From positions 62,001-126,000 of the forward strand of contig CANMSO010000005.1 in assembly GCA_947500545.1 (NCBI GenBank): 64,000 nucleotides of DNA. The letters are read 5' to 3'. Numbering within the stretch: position 1 is the stretch's first letter; each line of letters opens with the position of its first letter. The stretch is from an uncultured Aquimarina sp. (GTDB lineage Bacteria; Bacteroidota; Bacteroidia; Flavobacteriales; Flavobacteriaceae). The notes under the pieces were generated by a model. That model was given only the letters and a program-made list of their open reading frames with translations, made no database searches and was not told the origin of the DNA. The position numbers and the translations under genes are program-made. Shown in pieces: positions 35,353 to 45,474 of this stretch.

Positions 35353-38262
35353 ATGAAAATGCTTGTTTTATTGACCTTTTTGATTGTTTGTTCAGAAATA
35401 ACAAACGCACAAACTTCAAAAGCACCATGGCTGGAAGGCTCTTGGGGAGTTCGCTTAATTATGTATGCAGGAGAGAGATTAAACGAATCGGTTGCTGATG
35501 GGTATGATTATGTGAAACATGCTCGACAAATAAATGCAAATTATCCTACGGCTGGACATGTAATCACAAATTTTTCTGGCAACGCTAATGGAACGATATT
35601 TATGTTAAGGAAGAATAACTATATAAATGTAGCTGGTATAGATGCTACAATGGTTCCAAGTTTAGCGAATGAACAAATTGTTTTTGATGTAATAAATGAA
35701 TTAAAAAAAGGGGGGAAGAAAGTTATTTTGTATAATAATTATACACCCAGCATGGCCAAAGGAACAGCCTCACAGCAAGCAAATTGGAAAGCATATGTAA
35801 ACGCTAATTATGGCGGGGATTATGTGACGGCCTATAACGCTTTAATCAAAGGCTATATGGAACGTTTCAAAGGCTTGGTAGATGGGTATTGGATCGATAA
35901 TTTTTCGTGGGGTAATGATGCTGATAAAAGTGCATACGTTCAAATGATGCGAGAAACGGATCCTAACGCTACTATTGCATTTAATTATACTAAAGATTAT
36001 TTTACAGACAAAGTAGATTCAGATGGTAACAATGATGCTAATCCAATTGACTATAAAATTATAAAATATATTGCTAATGATAAATGGTCTGATTATACCG
36101 GAGGTCATATAACTCCTTTAGCACAAGGAGCACCACCCAATTCATGGGCTTACGAAGAATTTACACTTACAGATATGGTAGCTTCTAACACATCGAATTT
36201 TTCTGGAAATAATAAAGTGCTAAAACATATGTTTGCCCCAATGCGTGAGAAATGGTCTTCGTCAGCATTCCCATTAATGTATAATGATAAGGACCAAGCT
36301 TATCGATTTGTCAGAAGAATTACAGATAGCGGAGGCTCCATTACATTTTCAACTACCGCAAATAAAAGTGGGTTAGTTGTGGCAGATGAATTAGCGATAT
36401 TGAAACATGTGAATGACCAATTGGAAGTCAACGCCGACTATGTGCCGTACACAAGACCTGCTGGTGCTAAATTAGTTGGAGAATCAACTCCAAACTACCA
36501 TCAAATCATAGATTTTCAGGTATTACCTAACAAAGACGTAAATGATGCAGATTTTACTCCAGTGTTAGGAGCCAGTTCAGGGCTTGCAGTTACTTTAACT
36601 AGTTCAAATTCGAGCGTTGCAACCATTGTAAATGGAAAAATTCGTATTCAAAGTCCCGGTAAAACTAATATAACGGCTTCACAATCAGGAAATAACAGAT
36701 ATGCAGCTGCTGAAAATTTTACAAGGCAATTAACGGTAACTGGTGGTTCTTCAAACAGTGACAACCTTGCTTTAAAAGGTACAGCAACACAATCATCTAA
36801 CCATCCTAATGGTGGTGGCGAGGCATATAGAGCTAATGATGGAAATACGGATGGAAGATACTCACAGGGATCTGTAACCCGCACATCTAGTGAAGCAAAC
36901 TCATGGTGGCAAGTAGACTTAAAATCTGAATATAATATTGATACTATTAAGGTTTTTGGTCGTACCGATGCATGTTGTGATACAAGATTATCTAATTTTG
37001 ATGTAACTATTATTGATGCTAATGGTAATACTACATATACCCAAACATTTACCACTGCTCCTAGCCCATCTATAACCATAAATGCTAATGGTGCAACAGG
37101 AAGAATAATTAGAGTTCAACAGAATACTGGGACTGTATTAAATTTAGCAGAGGTCGAAGTGTATGGAAGTGAAATAACACCCCCTATTGATTCATCTAAC
37201 CTTGCCCTAAATGGCGTTGCGTCACAATCCTCAACTATCTTTGAAGGAGAAGCATCAAGAGCCATCGATGGAAATACAAATGGGGCATATTCAGGAGGAT
37301 CTGTAACGCATACGAATAATGATGCTACCCCATATTGGCAGGTTCAGCTTGACTCGGAATACCCAATTGGTGATATTACAATTTTTGGACGAACTGATGC
37401 TTGTTGTCTAGAAAGGCTTTCTAATTTTACCGTTATGGTATATAATGAAGGAACAAGGACTTTTCTGAAGACTTTCCAGTCGTATCCTGATCCTTCTATT
37501 ACAGTGAATGCAGGAGGAGCAGTCGGTAATTTAATACGCATACGTAGCAACACGAGTCAAGCATTATCCTTGGCTGAAGTTCAGGTATTCGAAGACATAG
37601 AATGCCTTAATTTTTCAACTATTCAAGCTCAAAATTATAATAGCATGTCAGGAATATTTACTGAAACTACTACAGATTCTTCTGGGAATAAGCATCTTGG
37701 TTTTATAAATAATGGTGATTGGTCTAAATATGACTCAGTTGACCTTACCTGTGCTAATTATATTGAAGTTCGAGTGTCAAGTAAAAATTCCGGAGGAAAT
37801 ATTGAAGTAAGACTTGGGGGAGTTTCAGGGCAATTAATCGGAACGATCACTGTTCCAAGTACCAAATCATGGAGTTCTTGGACAACAGTAAGCGCTAATA
37901 TTGATGCGGTGAATGACATTAATGATTTGTATTTAGTGTATAAGGGGGGCAATGGTTATTTATTTAATGTAAACTGGATTCGATTTTCTAATGACCAGGT
38001 TAAAACACACATAACATCAATCGGTGATCAAAGCCAGTTATTCATTTATCCAAACCCTGTAGAAGATCAAGTTACAATTGGTTTAGACACTAATGAAACA
38101 TACAAATACACGATTAGTGATACTACTGGTAAAACGATACGTACAGGTGTGATTAATAAAGGGGCGGCTTCTGTCAATATCGATGGATTGTCAAAAGGAT
38201 TGTATCTCTTAACAGTATCTAACAGATCACACATACTTACAGGAAAAATAATTAAAGAGTAA
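35353..38262 (+). CDS. Secreted glycoside hydrolase candidate with two F5/8C, one CBM6 and T9SS domains
   Basis: 969 residues. Signal peptide at 1-19 (LLTFLIVCSEITNAQ). Residues about 24-365 look like a TIM-barrel hydrolase (VDGYWIDNFSW, TIAFNYTKDYF, NSWAYEEFT), somewhat like fucosidase or fucanase catalytic domains; the family is not certain. Then come an Ig-like module (375-475), two F5/8 type C modules with FGRTDACCDTRLSNF and FGRTDACCLERLSNF (fucolectin/CBM47-like), a CBM6 (INNGDWSKYDSVDL) and a sorting domain. The same frame continues upstream to 35287 but is closed by a TAA at 35329, so an older longer start may have been lost. Fucose-containing polysaccharide is the best guess for substrate. 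Confidence 0.7.
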   Translation: MKMLVLLTFLIVCSEITNAQTSKAPWLEGSWGVRLIMYAGERLNESVADGYDYVKHARQINANYPTAGHVITNFSGNANGTIFMLRKNNYINVAGIDATMVPSLANEQIVFDVINELKKGGKKVILYNNYTPSMAKGTASQQANWKAYVNANYGGDYVTAYNALIKGYMERFKGLVDGYWIDNFSWGNDADKSAYVQMMRETDPNATIAFNYTKDYFTDKVDSDGNNDANPIDYKIIKYIANDKWSDYTGGHITPLAQGAPPNSWAYEEFTLTDMVASNTSNFSGNNKVLKHMFAPMREKWSSSAFPLMYNDKDQAYRFVRRITDSGGSITFSTTANKSGLVVADELAILKHVNDQLEVNADYVPYTRPAGAKLVGESTPNYHQIIDFQVLPNKDVNDADFTPVLGASSGLAVTLTSSNSSVATIVNGKIRIQSPGKTNITASQSGNNRYAAAENFTRQLTVTGGSSNSDNLALKGTATQSSNHPNGGGEAYRANDGNTDGRYSQGSVTRTSSEANSWWQVDLKSEYNIDTIKVFGRTDACCDTRLSNFDVTIIDANGNTTYTQTFTTAPSPSITINANGATGRIIRVQQNTGTVLNLAEVEVYGSEITPPIDSSNLALNGVASQSSTIFEGEASRAIDGNTNGAYSGGSVTHTNNDATPYWQVQLDSEYPIGDITIFGRTDACCLERLSNFTVMVYNEGTRTFLKTFQSYPDPSITVNAGGAVGNLIRIRSNTSQALSLAEVQVFEDIECLNFSTIQAQNYNSMSGIFTETTTDSSGNKHLGFINNGDWSKYDSVDLTCANYIEVRVSSKNSGGNIEVRLGGVSGQLIGTITVPSTKSWSSWTTVSANIDAVNDINDLYLVYKGGNGYLFNVNWIRFSNDQVKTHITSIGDQSQLFIYPNPVEDQVTIGLDTNETYKYTISDTTGKTIRTGVINKGAASVNIDGLSKGLYLLTVSNRSHILTGKIIKE

Positions 38263-38309
38263 AAACCATTATTATGTGTGATTCCATAAATAACATTTTT
38301 GTGTAACGC

Positions 38310-38327
38310 TATTTTAGGACGAGACAC
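38310..38327 (-). repeat. Inverted terminal-like repeat, right
   Basis: On the minus strand TGTCTCGTCCTAAAATAG, matching the left copy at 32815 in 17 of 18 bases. It starts 48 bp after the stop of the hydrolase gene. Confidence 0.6.
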
Positions 38328-38340
38328 ATTTCATATAAAA

Positions 38341-38377
38341 AAACCGCCTTTCTGCTGGAGAAAGGCGGTTTTTTTAT
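38341..38377 (+). terminator. Terminator related to hairpin II
   Basis: ACCGCCTTT/AAAGGCGGT with loop CTGCTGGAG and a T-run. Same stem family as the hairpins at 19843 and 32773, but without the upstream GGCATTAAA hairpin. It ends the hydrolase gene transcript. Confidence 0.8.
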
Positions 38378-38504
38378 GCAAACTACTTGATTAAGTAAAA
38401 ATCAAGACAATCGCAAAACATTATATTCCAAGTATAAATTTTAAACATTTTTGTTGATCATTTCCCTCTAGTTTTGCCTCTATTAAATGAAAAACTGTAA
38501 ATAA

Positions 38505-39647
38505 ATGACCAAAATTTTGTGTTTACTAGTATTCGGTATTAGTTTGAATGGATACACGAAAAAAGAATTCTTAGAATTCAACCTTCAAACCAATCACATA
38601 ACAGAAAATCATCCAAACTCTACCTCAAGTAATCTGATGCCACTTTTGGACACCGAATCACCTACTCCTCCAGGAAATTTTACCTATTTCTTAGGAGACA
38701 CTGGTTTTAATACAGGAGTAGATTTATCCTGGTCATTTTCGACAGACAATGTTGGTGTTGAAGGTTATGAAATTTATAAAGATGGAGTACTATTACAAAC
38801 TCTTACGGCCACTGAAACATATTATCCTGCAGGAATTTTTGAACCAGAAACTATTTTCGAATTTTACATTATAGCATACGACGCTGCTGGTAATCGTTCT
38901 CTACCTAGCACAGTTCTAGTAACTACTTTACCTAATGATCCAAAAACGTATTGCATACCCACAAGTTATAATACAAGCTATGAATACATAGATTATGTAG
39001 GCATTAACGGAATTTCAAATAACACGGCTTCTGATAATGGATATGGAGATTACACCCACATGTTGACACCGCTTCAGTCAGGATTTAATACGATAAGGTT
39101 AAGCGCAGGGTTTACTGATACTATATATGAAGAGACTTTCGTTGTATGGATAGACTTTAACCAAAACGAAATATATGAATCAATAGAACAAGTAGTATCG
39201 TCTGCAATTAAAAGTGCAGATATTACTTCACATAATTTTATAATTCCTGGATCTTTTCCCTCTGGCACTAGGTTAAGAATGCGTGTTGCCTTAAAGTGGG
39301 ATGGTGTTCCAGATGCATGTGGAGGTATTAATTATTTTGGAGAAGCAGAAGATTACACCATTGTTGTTATGAATTTATCATTGAAATCGGCTATTTCGAG
39401 AAAGCCAATAGCTAAAAAAGAGTTACCTATCATCATATACCCAAATCCTGCAGGTCAATACATAAAGATTAATCTTTCAGGAAAAAGCCCAGTCAACTAT
39501 ACTATAAATGACATATCTGGGCGAATGGTAAGGTCCGGTGTGATACATGATAATACGATTGGTATAGAAAACCTAGAATCTGGCACTTATTTTATTTCAA
39601 TACCTAACGGAAAAAAGGGGATTACGAAAAGATTTATCAAAGAATAA
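38505..39647 (+). CDS. Secreted Fn3 / GEVED-domain protein with T9SS sorting domain
   Basis: 380 residues. Residues 1-15 form a weak signal. An Fn3 module at about 52-140 (VDLSWSFSTDNVGVEGYEIYKDG, AYDAAGNRS) is followed by a GEVED domain at about 145-290 (WIDFNQNEIYES, GEAEDYTIVV) and a T9SS sorting domain (IIYPNPAGQYIKI...KRFIKE). Such proteins are exported adhesins or binding accessory modules without catalytic residues. A TAGTTTTG box at 38469-38476 could be its promoter. Partner unknown. Confidence 0.72.
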   Translation: MTKILCLLVFGISLNGYTKKEFLEFNLQTNHITENHPNSTSSNLMPLLDTESPTPPGNFTYFLGDTGFNTGVDLSWSFSTDNVGVEGYEIYKDGVLLQTLTATETYYPAGIFEPETIFEFYIIAYDAAGNRSLPSTVLVTTLPNDPKTYCIPTSYNTSYEYIDYVGINGISNNTASDNGYGDYTHMLTPLQSGFNTIRLSAGFTDTIYEETFVVWIDFNQNEIYESIEQVVSSAIKSADITSHNFIIPGSFPSGTRLRMRVALKWDGVPDACGGINYFGEAEDYTIVVMNLSLKSAISRKPIAKKELPIIIYPNPAGQYIKINLSGKSPVNYTINDISGRMVRSGVIHDNTIGIENLESGTYFISIPNGKKGITKRFIKE

Positions 39648-40275
39648 AATATTATTTCTTTAATACCGTCTTCATTAAAAATACTTCAAAAAAAACAAAA
39701 CTTAACTATTTATTCCTCAATTATATAAGCTTTTGACAGAAAGGTTAAGAATTTATCAACACGAAAACGTTGTAGTTTAAGAGTAATCCTACAAAATTGA
39801 ATATTTCGTAATAACTTAGTAGAAATTTAACACAAGAAACACTTTTGTAAACAAAAAACTACTTATTATGAAATCAAATTCTCCTCCAACGAAAATTCTA
39901 GATTTGTTTGAGCTATCATTATCAAATAGCAAAAACATCACTTCTTAGCTTTTAGGAATTATAATTATTCCCATTTTTAGATTTAATCTTAAGGAAATAT
40001 CATGTTTAGGCGTGTTCTTTTTTACTATGCTTTTTTAGAATAACCATTCGAAATATTTTTCAAAGGCATCGCTGAAAAAAATTCACAAAACGTTGTATAT
40101 CAAAAATCTACACCTTTTACCATAACCGCTATGATTTATCTAGGGGAATGGTTGGACTGGTAAAACTCCTTAAAGTTTCATCTACCCGTATACGTTTATA
40201 TGATTTTCCATGCGTAGACACAAACTCAATATGATAATGTAAAATATTATCGAACTAAACTTAAAAATTTGCGAA
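39648..40275. other. 628-bp upstream region of the amylase gene
   Basis: No convincing gene. A 26-codon frame from ATG at 39868 (MKSNSPPTKILDLFELSLSN) is possible but unsupported. AACGTTGTAGT at 39766 is shared with the palindrome at 58890. The rest is A/T-rich. It may carry regulatory sites of the amylase gene that I could not identify. Confidence 0.4.
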
Positions 40276-42558
40276 ATGAAACGAAAAAATGCAAAATCAA
40301 TTTTAGTAATCTTACTTTTCTGTATACCTTTTCTAGGTATTCAGGCACAAGATGAAGATGTACTATTTCAGGCTTTTGATTGGAATGTCCAGAACCAACC
40401 TGCAGGACAAACATGGTATGATGTTGTATCTCAAAATAGAAACCTCATCAAAGACGCTGGTATTGATATGATTTGGATGCCACCACCAAGTAACTCTGCA
40501 GCTCCGCAAGGATACCTACCTAGAGAACTAAATAATTTAAACAGTGCCTATGGTACACAAGCTCAATTAATAAATTTGATTAATCAGTACCACGCTTTAG
40601 ATATTAAAGTTTTAAGTGATATTGTAATCAATCATCGAGTTGGTACCAATGATGCGGTAACGTTCACTAATCCTTCTTGGCCAACTTTTTATATTACCGC
40701 AGATGATGAAGGAAGAAATTTTGTACCCGGCCCTGTTGAGTTTAGTATCAATGGGGATTATGTTCCTGGATTTGCTCTAAAATCTGATGGATCTAATGGT
40801 ACTTTTGCAGCAGCAAGGGATCTTGATCATAAAAACCCTGCAGTTAGAGCAGAGATTATAAAATGGATGAATTTCCTAAAGAATGATATTGGTTTTGATG
40901 GATGGCGATATGATTTTGTGCATGGGTATGATCCTATCTACAACAAAGAGTATAACGATGCCACTACCCCTTATTTTGCAGTTGGAGAGCTTTTAGAAAG
41001 TAGTAGAGTACAGACTAATAACTTTGTGAATTTTGCTCAACAATCCTCTTCTGCTTTTGATTTTAACACAAAAGTAAGTTTACAAAATGCTATCCGAGAC
41101 AACAATCTATCTTACCTAAGAGATGGTCAAGGAAGGCCTTCTGGGATGATTGGTATCAACCCATCCAAATCTGTAACATTTTTAGATAATCACGATACTG
41201 GGTTTGCGCAACAATGTTGCGGATCTGGTTATGTTTTTCCAGGCGGAGAAACGAACCTTAGAAAAGGGTATGCATACATTTTAACACACCCTGGTAATCC
41301 TGCCGTTTTCTGGACACATTTTATGGATGGTGGTTCTGGAGTGCGTAATGCGATCAAAGATCTTATTTCGGCAAGAAAGAGTGTTAGAGTACATTCAGCT
41401 TCTACTATCAGTATTGCAGAAGCAAGGAATGACCTTTATGCCGCTTATATTGACGGCAAAAGTGGAACATTGGCAATAAAGTTAGGTAGTGGTAATTGGT
41501 CTCCAAACGGAAATGGTTGGGTATTACAAACATCTGGAACTGATTATGCTGTTTGGACCCAAGGAGGTAATACAGGGGGTGGAGAAACCGTCGCTCCATT
41601 TACCGTGAATTTTAAAAAACCAAATGGTTGGGGCAATACTATAAACGCCTATTTCTATGATGCTGCTGCCAATACAACCTTACCAGGAACTTCTGGATGG
41701 CCAGGACAACAAACAACGAACATATCTGGAACACAATGGTATTCATATACTGTTACCCCACAAGCAGGAACTTCTGCAGCGAATATAAGAGTTATTTTTA
41801 ACGATGGTGCCGGTAATCAAACTAGTGATTTATCCAGAAGTACAACTGGATGGTATACTAACGGAACCTGGACAAATACTTGTCCCTCTGGATGTAGCGG
41901 ATCTTCAACACCAAACCAGGTAACGCTTAATTTTAGGAAGCCCGGTGGTGGATGGGGAAATAACACTAATATCTACCTTTATAATAAAGCTACAAACCAA
42001 ACCATCTCTGGTACTCCCGGATGGCCAGGACAATCCATGAGCAATATTAGTGGTACCTCTTGGTGTAGAAATACCTTTACATTACCTAGTGGAGTATCTG
42101 CAAACAATGTGGGTGTTGTATTTAATAACGGTGCTGGGCAACAAACGGTTGATCTTACCAGAGGCAACGATGGATGGTTTAGCGTAACAGGAAGCAGTAA
42201 TGGAAAGAGAACAGGGGCATGGTCAAATAATTGCCCTACAGGTTGTCCTTCTAGAAGTGCTTTAGAATTTGTTGATAACGGAGAAAAAGCTGAAAATACC
42301 TTGGGTGAAGCGGTACTCTCTCCTAATCCAATGACTAATCAGACCAAACTATATTTAACGACTCTGGAAAAAGGAACTTTAGAAGTAACTATATCCAACC
42401 TATTAGGACAAACCAAAACAATCTATAATCAAAATGTGCAAATTGGCAGACAGGTAATAGATATTAATAGCACTATGGCGAATCCAAAAGGGATGTATTT
42501 CTATACTATCAGGTTAAATGGAAATGTAATTGAACAGTTAAAGGCTGTTAAACAATAA
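40276..42558 (+). CDS. Secreted alpha-amylase (GH13) with two starch-binding modules and T9SS domain
   Basis: 760 residues. Signal peptide at 1-24 (CIPFLGIQAQ). GH13 barrel at about 28-430 with conserved regions DIVINH, GWRYDFVHGY (nucleophile Asp), VGELLES (acid/base Glu) and FLDNHDTG. Two homologous CBM25/26-type modules follow (NFKKPNGWGNTINAYFYD and NFRKPGGGWGNNTNIYLYN, each with GWPGQ), then a T9SS sorting domain (LSPNPMTNQTKLYL...LKAVKQ). It cleaves alpha-1,4-glucans at the cell surface. It heads an alpha-glucan cluster and ends at a strong terminator. Confidence 0.92.
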   Translation: MKRKNAKSILVILLFCIPFLGIQAQDEDVLFQAFDWNVQNQPAGQTWYDVVSQNRNLIKDAGIDMIWMPPPSNSAAPQGYLPRELNNLNSAYGTQAQLINLINQYHALDIKVLSDIVINHRVGTNDAVTFTNPSWPTFYITADDEGRNFVPGPVEFSINGDYVPGFALKSDGSNGTFAAARDLDHKNPAVRAEIIKWMNFLKNDIGFDGWRYDFVHGYDPIYNKEYNDATTPYFAVGELLESSRVQTNNFVNFAQQSSSAFDFNTKVSLQNAIRDNNLSYLRDGQGRPSGMIGINPSKSVTFLDNHDTGFAQQCCGSGYVFPGGETNLRKGYAYILTHPGNPAVFWTHFMDGGSGVRNAIKDLISARKSVRVHSASTISIAEARNDLYAAYIDGKSGTLAIKLGSGNWSPNGNGWVLQTSGTDYAVWTQGGNTGGGETVAPFTVNFKKPNGWGNTINAYFYDAAANTTLPGTSGWPGQQTTNISGTQWYSYTVTPQAGTSAANIRVIFNDGAGNQTSDLSRSTTGWYTNGTWTNTCPSGCSGSSTPNQVTLNFRKPGGGWGNNTNIYLYNKATNQTISGTPGWPGQSMSNISGTSWCRNTFTLPSGVSANNVGVVFNNGAGQQTVDLTRGNDGWFSVTGSSNGKRTGAWSNNCPTGCPSRSALEFVDNGEKAENTLGEAVLSPNPMTNQTKLYLTTLEKGTLEVTISNLLGQTKTIYNQNVQIGRQVIDINSTMANPKGMYFYTIRLNGNVIEQLKAVKQ

Positions 42559-42611
42559 TCTTCTACCTACCCTTATTTTCACTTTCAGTTTTTATGCTGT
42601 TAGAAGGGCAT

Positions 42612-42648
42612 GCGGTTGTTACTTATTTATAAGTAGCAACCGCTTTTT
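42612..42648 (+). terminator. Terminator of the amylase gene
   Basis: Stem GCGGTTG..ACTTAT / ATAAGT..CAACCGC with a short loop, followed by Ts. Confidence 0.85.
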
Positions 42649-42696
42649 AAATTTAGTTTACTATTTTTATCATAAAATATGCTTCTAAATCTTGCT

Positions 42697-43488
42697 ATGA
42701 AAAAAATTGTATTCTTATTAGCTTTAGTATTTACATTTGGCTGTAAAGAAGAAAAACATAACTTCACAGATACCCATTTAGCATATGCCTCAATAACAAA
42801 TTTGAGAGGTCAAAACAAAATTGATCACCAGATTAGAGAAGTAAAAAAAGCTATCATTGTACCCAAAATTGATGGCATCATGAATGATCCTATTTGGAAA
42901 GATGTTATGTGGTATGGCCTAGATCAGAATTGGTTGGGAGAATCGTACGAATTCAATGATTTTTTTGGACGTTATAAAATGGCATGGACTCCAGAAGCGT
43001 TATATGTTTTGGTAGAAATAAAAGATGATATTCTTTATGACCAGAACAAAGATCCGCTTAAATTTTGGTGGGATGATGATTGCGTAGAAATTTTTATAGA
43101 CGCAGATAATTCTGGAGGTGATCATCAATACTCTAACAATGCTTTTGCTTATCATGTTGCACTTGATGGAAACGTAATCGATCTGGATAAAAGTAAAAAA
43201 CCTCTACTTTATAATAATCATGTAACTTCAAGAAGAATAACCAACGACGATGTATCTGTTTGGGAGTTTGAAATTACCGTTTACGATGATTCATATACAG
43301 AAGGGAAAATTAATGATCCTATTGTATTAACAAAAGATCAAAAGCTTGGTTTTGCCATTGCTTATAATGATAATGATAGAAGTAAAGAAAGAGAAAACTT
43401 TATAGGCTCTGTTTTTATACCTGGAGAAGAAAAAAATCTAGGTTGGATTAATGCTGATGTTTTTGGAACAATTATCCTAATCGAATAA
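42697..43488 (+). CDS. Lipoprotein with CBM9-like carbohydrate-binding domain
   Basis: 263 residues from the second ATG (42697), which gives a clean lipoprotein signal (MKKIVFLLALVFTFGC, lipid Cys 16); an in-frame ATG lies 18 bp upstream. Residues about 50-260 match the CBM9-like/DOMON sandwich: PKIDGIMNDPIWKDV, the Trp/Tyr-rich binding face, and DDCVEIFIDADNSGG. No catalytic residues are expected. It may bind sugar at the outer membrane next to the amylase. It converges with the GH15 gene. Confidence 0.78.
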   Translation: MKKIVFLLALVFTFGCKEEKHNFTDTHLAYASITNLRGQNKIDHQIREVKKAIIVPKIDGIMNDPIWKDVMWYGLDQNWLGESYEFNDFFGRYKMAWTPEALYVLVEIKDDILYDQNKDPLKFWWDDDCVEIFIDADNSGGDHQYSNNAFAYHVALDGNVIDLDKSKKPLLYNNHVTSRRITNDDVSVWEFEITVYDDSYTEGKINDPIVLTKDQKLGFAIAYNDNDRSKERENFIGSVFIPGEEKNLGWINADVFGTIILIE

Positions 43489-43527
43489 TTAAAAATATAA
43501 ACTCTTCAACTTCAAGTCCGAAACGTA

Positions 43528-45330
43528 TTAATGAATCGTTTCCATTAACTCCTCCTCTTTGGTTATTCCACCAGAAAAATTAGCTGCAGTCTCAATAAGC
43601 GCTAAATGCGAATATGCTTGCGGAAAGTTACCTAACAATCTTTTGGTTTTGAAATCAATATCTTCACTAAAAAGTCCCAAGTGGTTACTGTATGACAATA
43701 ACTGATCAAAAAGCCTTTTTGCTTTTTCATGATCCCCTATCTTATATAAGCTATTAATAAACCAAAAGCTACAAATTGTAAATGAAGATGACGGCAGACC
43801 AAAATCATCTTTGTTCTTATAACGATACATCAAACCATCATTACATAATTCCTTCTCAGTTGCTTTTACAGTACTAATAAAACGAGGGTCATGCGGTTCT
43901 ATAAATCCATAAGACTCCATCAACAATGTTGAGGCATCCAAATCAGAAGAACCATAAGACTGTGCATATGCTTGTTTCTCCATGTTCCAGGCGTTTTCAT
44001 AAATATCGTCATGTATCTTACTTCTTAATTGCTTCCACCTCTCATTTTTATAAGTTTTATTAATCAGCTCACCAATTTTTATTGCTCTGTCTATTGCCAC
44101 CCAACATAATAGTTTAGAGAACGTAAAATGTCGTTCTTCAGTCCTAAATTCCCATATTCCTTTATCTGGTTTTTCCCAGTTAACATGTACAATATGAACA
44201 ATACTTTTACAAATTGTCCATAATCCCTCGCTGTTATCCAAATCACAATCAAATTTCATAAACTGTTGATAGATAACATCCATTAAGATTCCGTAAATAT
44301 CGTTCTGCTTCTGATGATATGCTGCATTTCCAATTCTTACAGGGCTAGAATCTTGATATCCACTAAGATGATCTAGTGTTTTTTCGGTTAGTTTCTTTTC
44401 CCCGTTAATACCGTACATGATCTGTATTTTCTCATCTTTATCAGGTATTATATCAATAATAAACTGAAGAAAGCGTTCTGCCAGTCTTTTATGGCCCAAA
44501 TTGGAGATAACTTTGATCACCATCGAAGCATCACGTATCCAACAAAATCTATAATCCCAATTACGTACTTCACCGATAGTTTCTGGCAATGATGTGGTTG
44601 CTGCTGCCAAAACAGCTCCCGATTTATCGTAACTTAACAATTTAAGCACTAATGCACTTCGAAGAATCTGATCATTATAGTACTTATAAGATGTTGTATT
44701 CTCACACCAATTGAGCCAATACACTCTTGTTCGTTGCATTTTAAGATAGCATCTTTCCAGAGATTGAGTTAGTATTTTTTCATGATAGCTTATCAAAAAA
44801 TAAGCATGATTTTCTAATGTAATTTCTTCTGAATTTAAGATCGAATCAAAACTTAGGTCAGAATACAAATACAGTGTATCATATTTTTCTTCATTTGTAA
44901 TCCCTTTAATATAGTCCGTTTTAACTTCGAGATCCGTTGTACCCATGGCATATTCTAACTTGGGATCATACCTAACTCTAAATTTAGGCACTCCTGAGAT
45001 TAGCTTCACATAACGCACAATGTCTGATGGAGCATAGAAAGTACCGTCTTCATTTTTATACCGGGGCATAAAATCTATTATTTCGAAAATATCCTTGCCA
45101 TTATTAAACTCGGTTACTAGAATATTTGTTTTATTTATATATTTTTGAGAAACTTGATAATCATCATTTACCAAAACCTCAAAACTTCCCCCTTTATCTT
45201 CGTCAAGTATTTTTGCAAAAACAGAATAAGAATCAAAATTGGGTAAACAACACCAATCTAACGACCCATATTTTGATATTAGAGCAGCACTCTGGCAGTT
45301 TCCTATAATTCCATAGTCAAGATTATTCAT
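43528..45330 (-). CDS. Glycoside hydrolase family 15 protein (glucoamylase/trehalase-like)
   Basis: 600 residues, no signal peptide, so cytoplasmic. The N-terminal beta domain has IGNCQSAALISKYGSLDWCCLPNFDS. The (alpha/alpha)6 barrel has VRNWDYRFCWIRDASM and ends in GLFSEDIDFKTKRLLGNFPQAYSHLALI, the GH15 bacterial subgroup that includes trehalases and glucoamylases. It is divergent from otsAB, which makes an intracellular trehalase role attractive, but the sequence alone does not separate trehalase from glucoamylase. Confidence 0.85.
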   Translation of the reverse strand: MNNLDYGIIGNCQSAALISKYGSLDWCCLPNFDSYSVFAKILDEDKGGSFEVLVNDDYQVSQKYINKTNILVTEFNNGKDIFEIIDFMPRYKNEDGTFYAPSDIVRYVKLISGVPKFRVRYDPKLEYAMGTTDLEVKTDYIKGITNEEKYDTLYLYSDLSFDSILNSEEITLENHAYFLISYHEKILTQSLERCYLKMQRTRVYWLNWCENTTSYKYYNDQILRSALVLKLLSYDKSGAVLAAATTSLPETIGEVRNWDYRFCWIRDASMVIKVISNLGHKRLAERFLQFIIDIIPDKDEKIQIMYGINGEKKLTEKTLDHLSGYQDSSPVRIGNAAYHQKQNDIYGILMDVIYQQFMKFDCDLDNSEGLWTICKSIVHIVHVNWEKPDKGIWEFRTEERHFTFSKLLCWVAIDRAIKIGELINKTYKNERWKQLRSKIHDDIYENAWNMEKQAYAQSYGSSDLDASTLLMESYGFIEPHDPRFISTVKATEKELCNDGLMYRYKNKDDFGLPSSSFTICSFWFINSLYKIGDHEKAKRLFDQLLSYSNHLGLFSEDIDFKTKRLLGNFPQAYSHLALIETAANFSGGITKEEELMETIH

Positions 45331-45474
45331 ACGCTGTGTATTAATGAATTTTGGAAATTAAATGAAATCACATAGTGTTCATTTCATAAATTTCTTTTAA
45401 ATAGCCTTTTTTTAAATCTTCTTTTCCGAAATTTAACAAAAATCAAAAAGAGTTAACCAACTTTAGACCAATTT

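Larger units (their letters stand above)
32815..38327. mobile_element. Putative 5.5-kb inverted-repeat-bounded cargo segment
   Basis: Two 18-bp inverted repeats (17/18 identical) face each other across 5513 bp. Weaker similarity continues inward for about 15 bp. Inside are a broken mosaic sorting-domain gene, a lyase-lectin and a hydrolase with fucose-binding-type modules. No transposase gene and no clear target-site duplication are seen. It could be a non-autonomous transposon or two independent IS-end relics. Confidence 0.35.
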
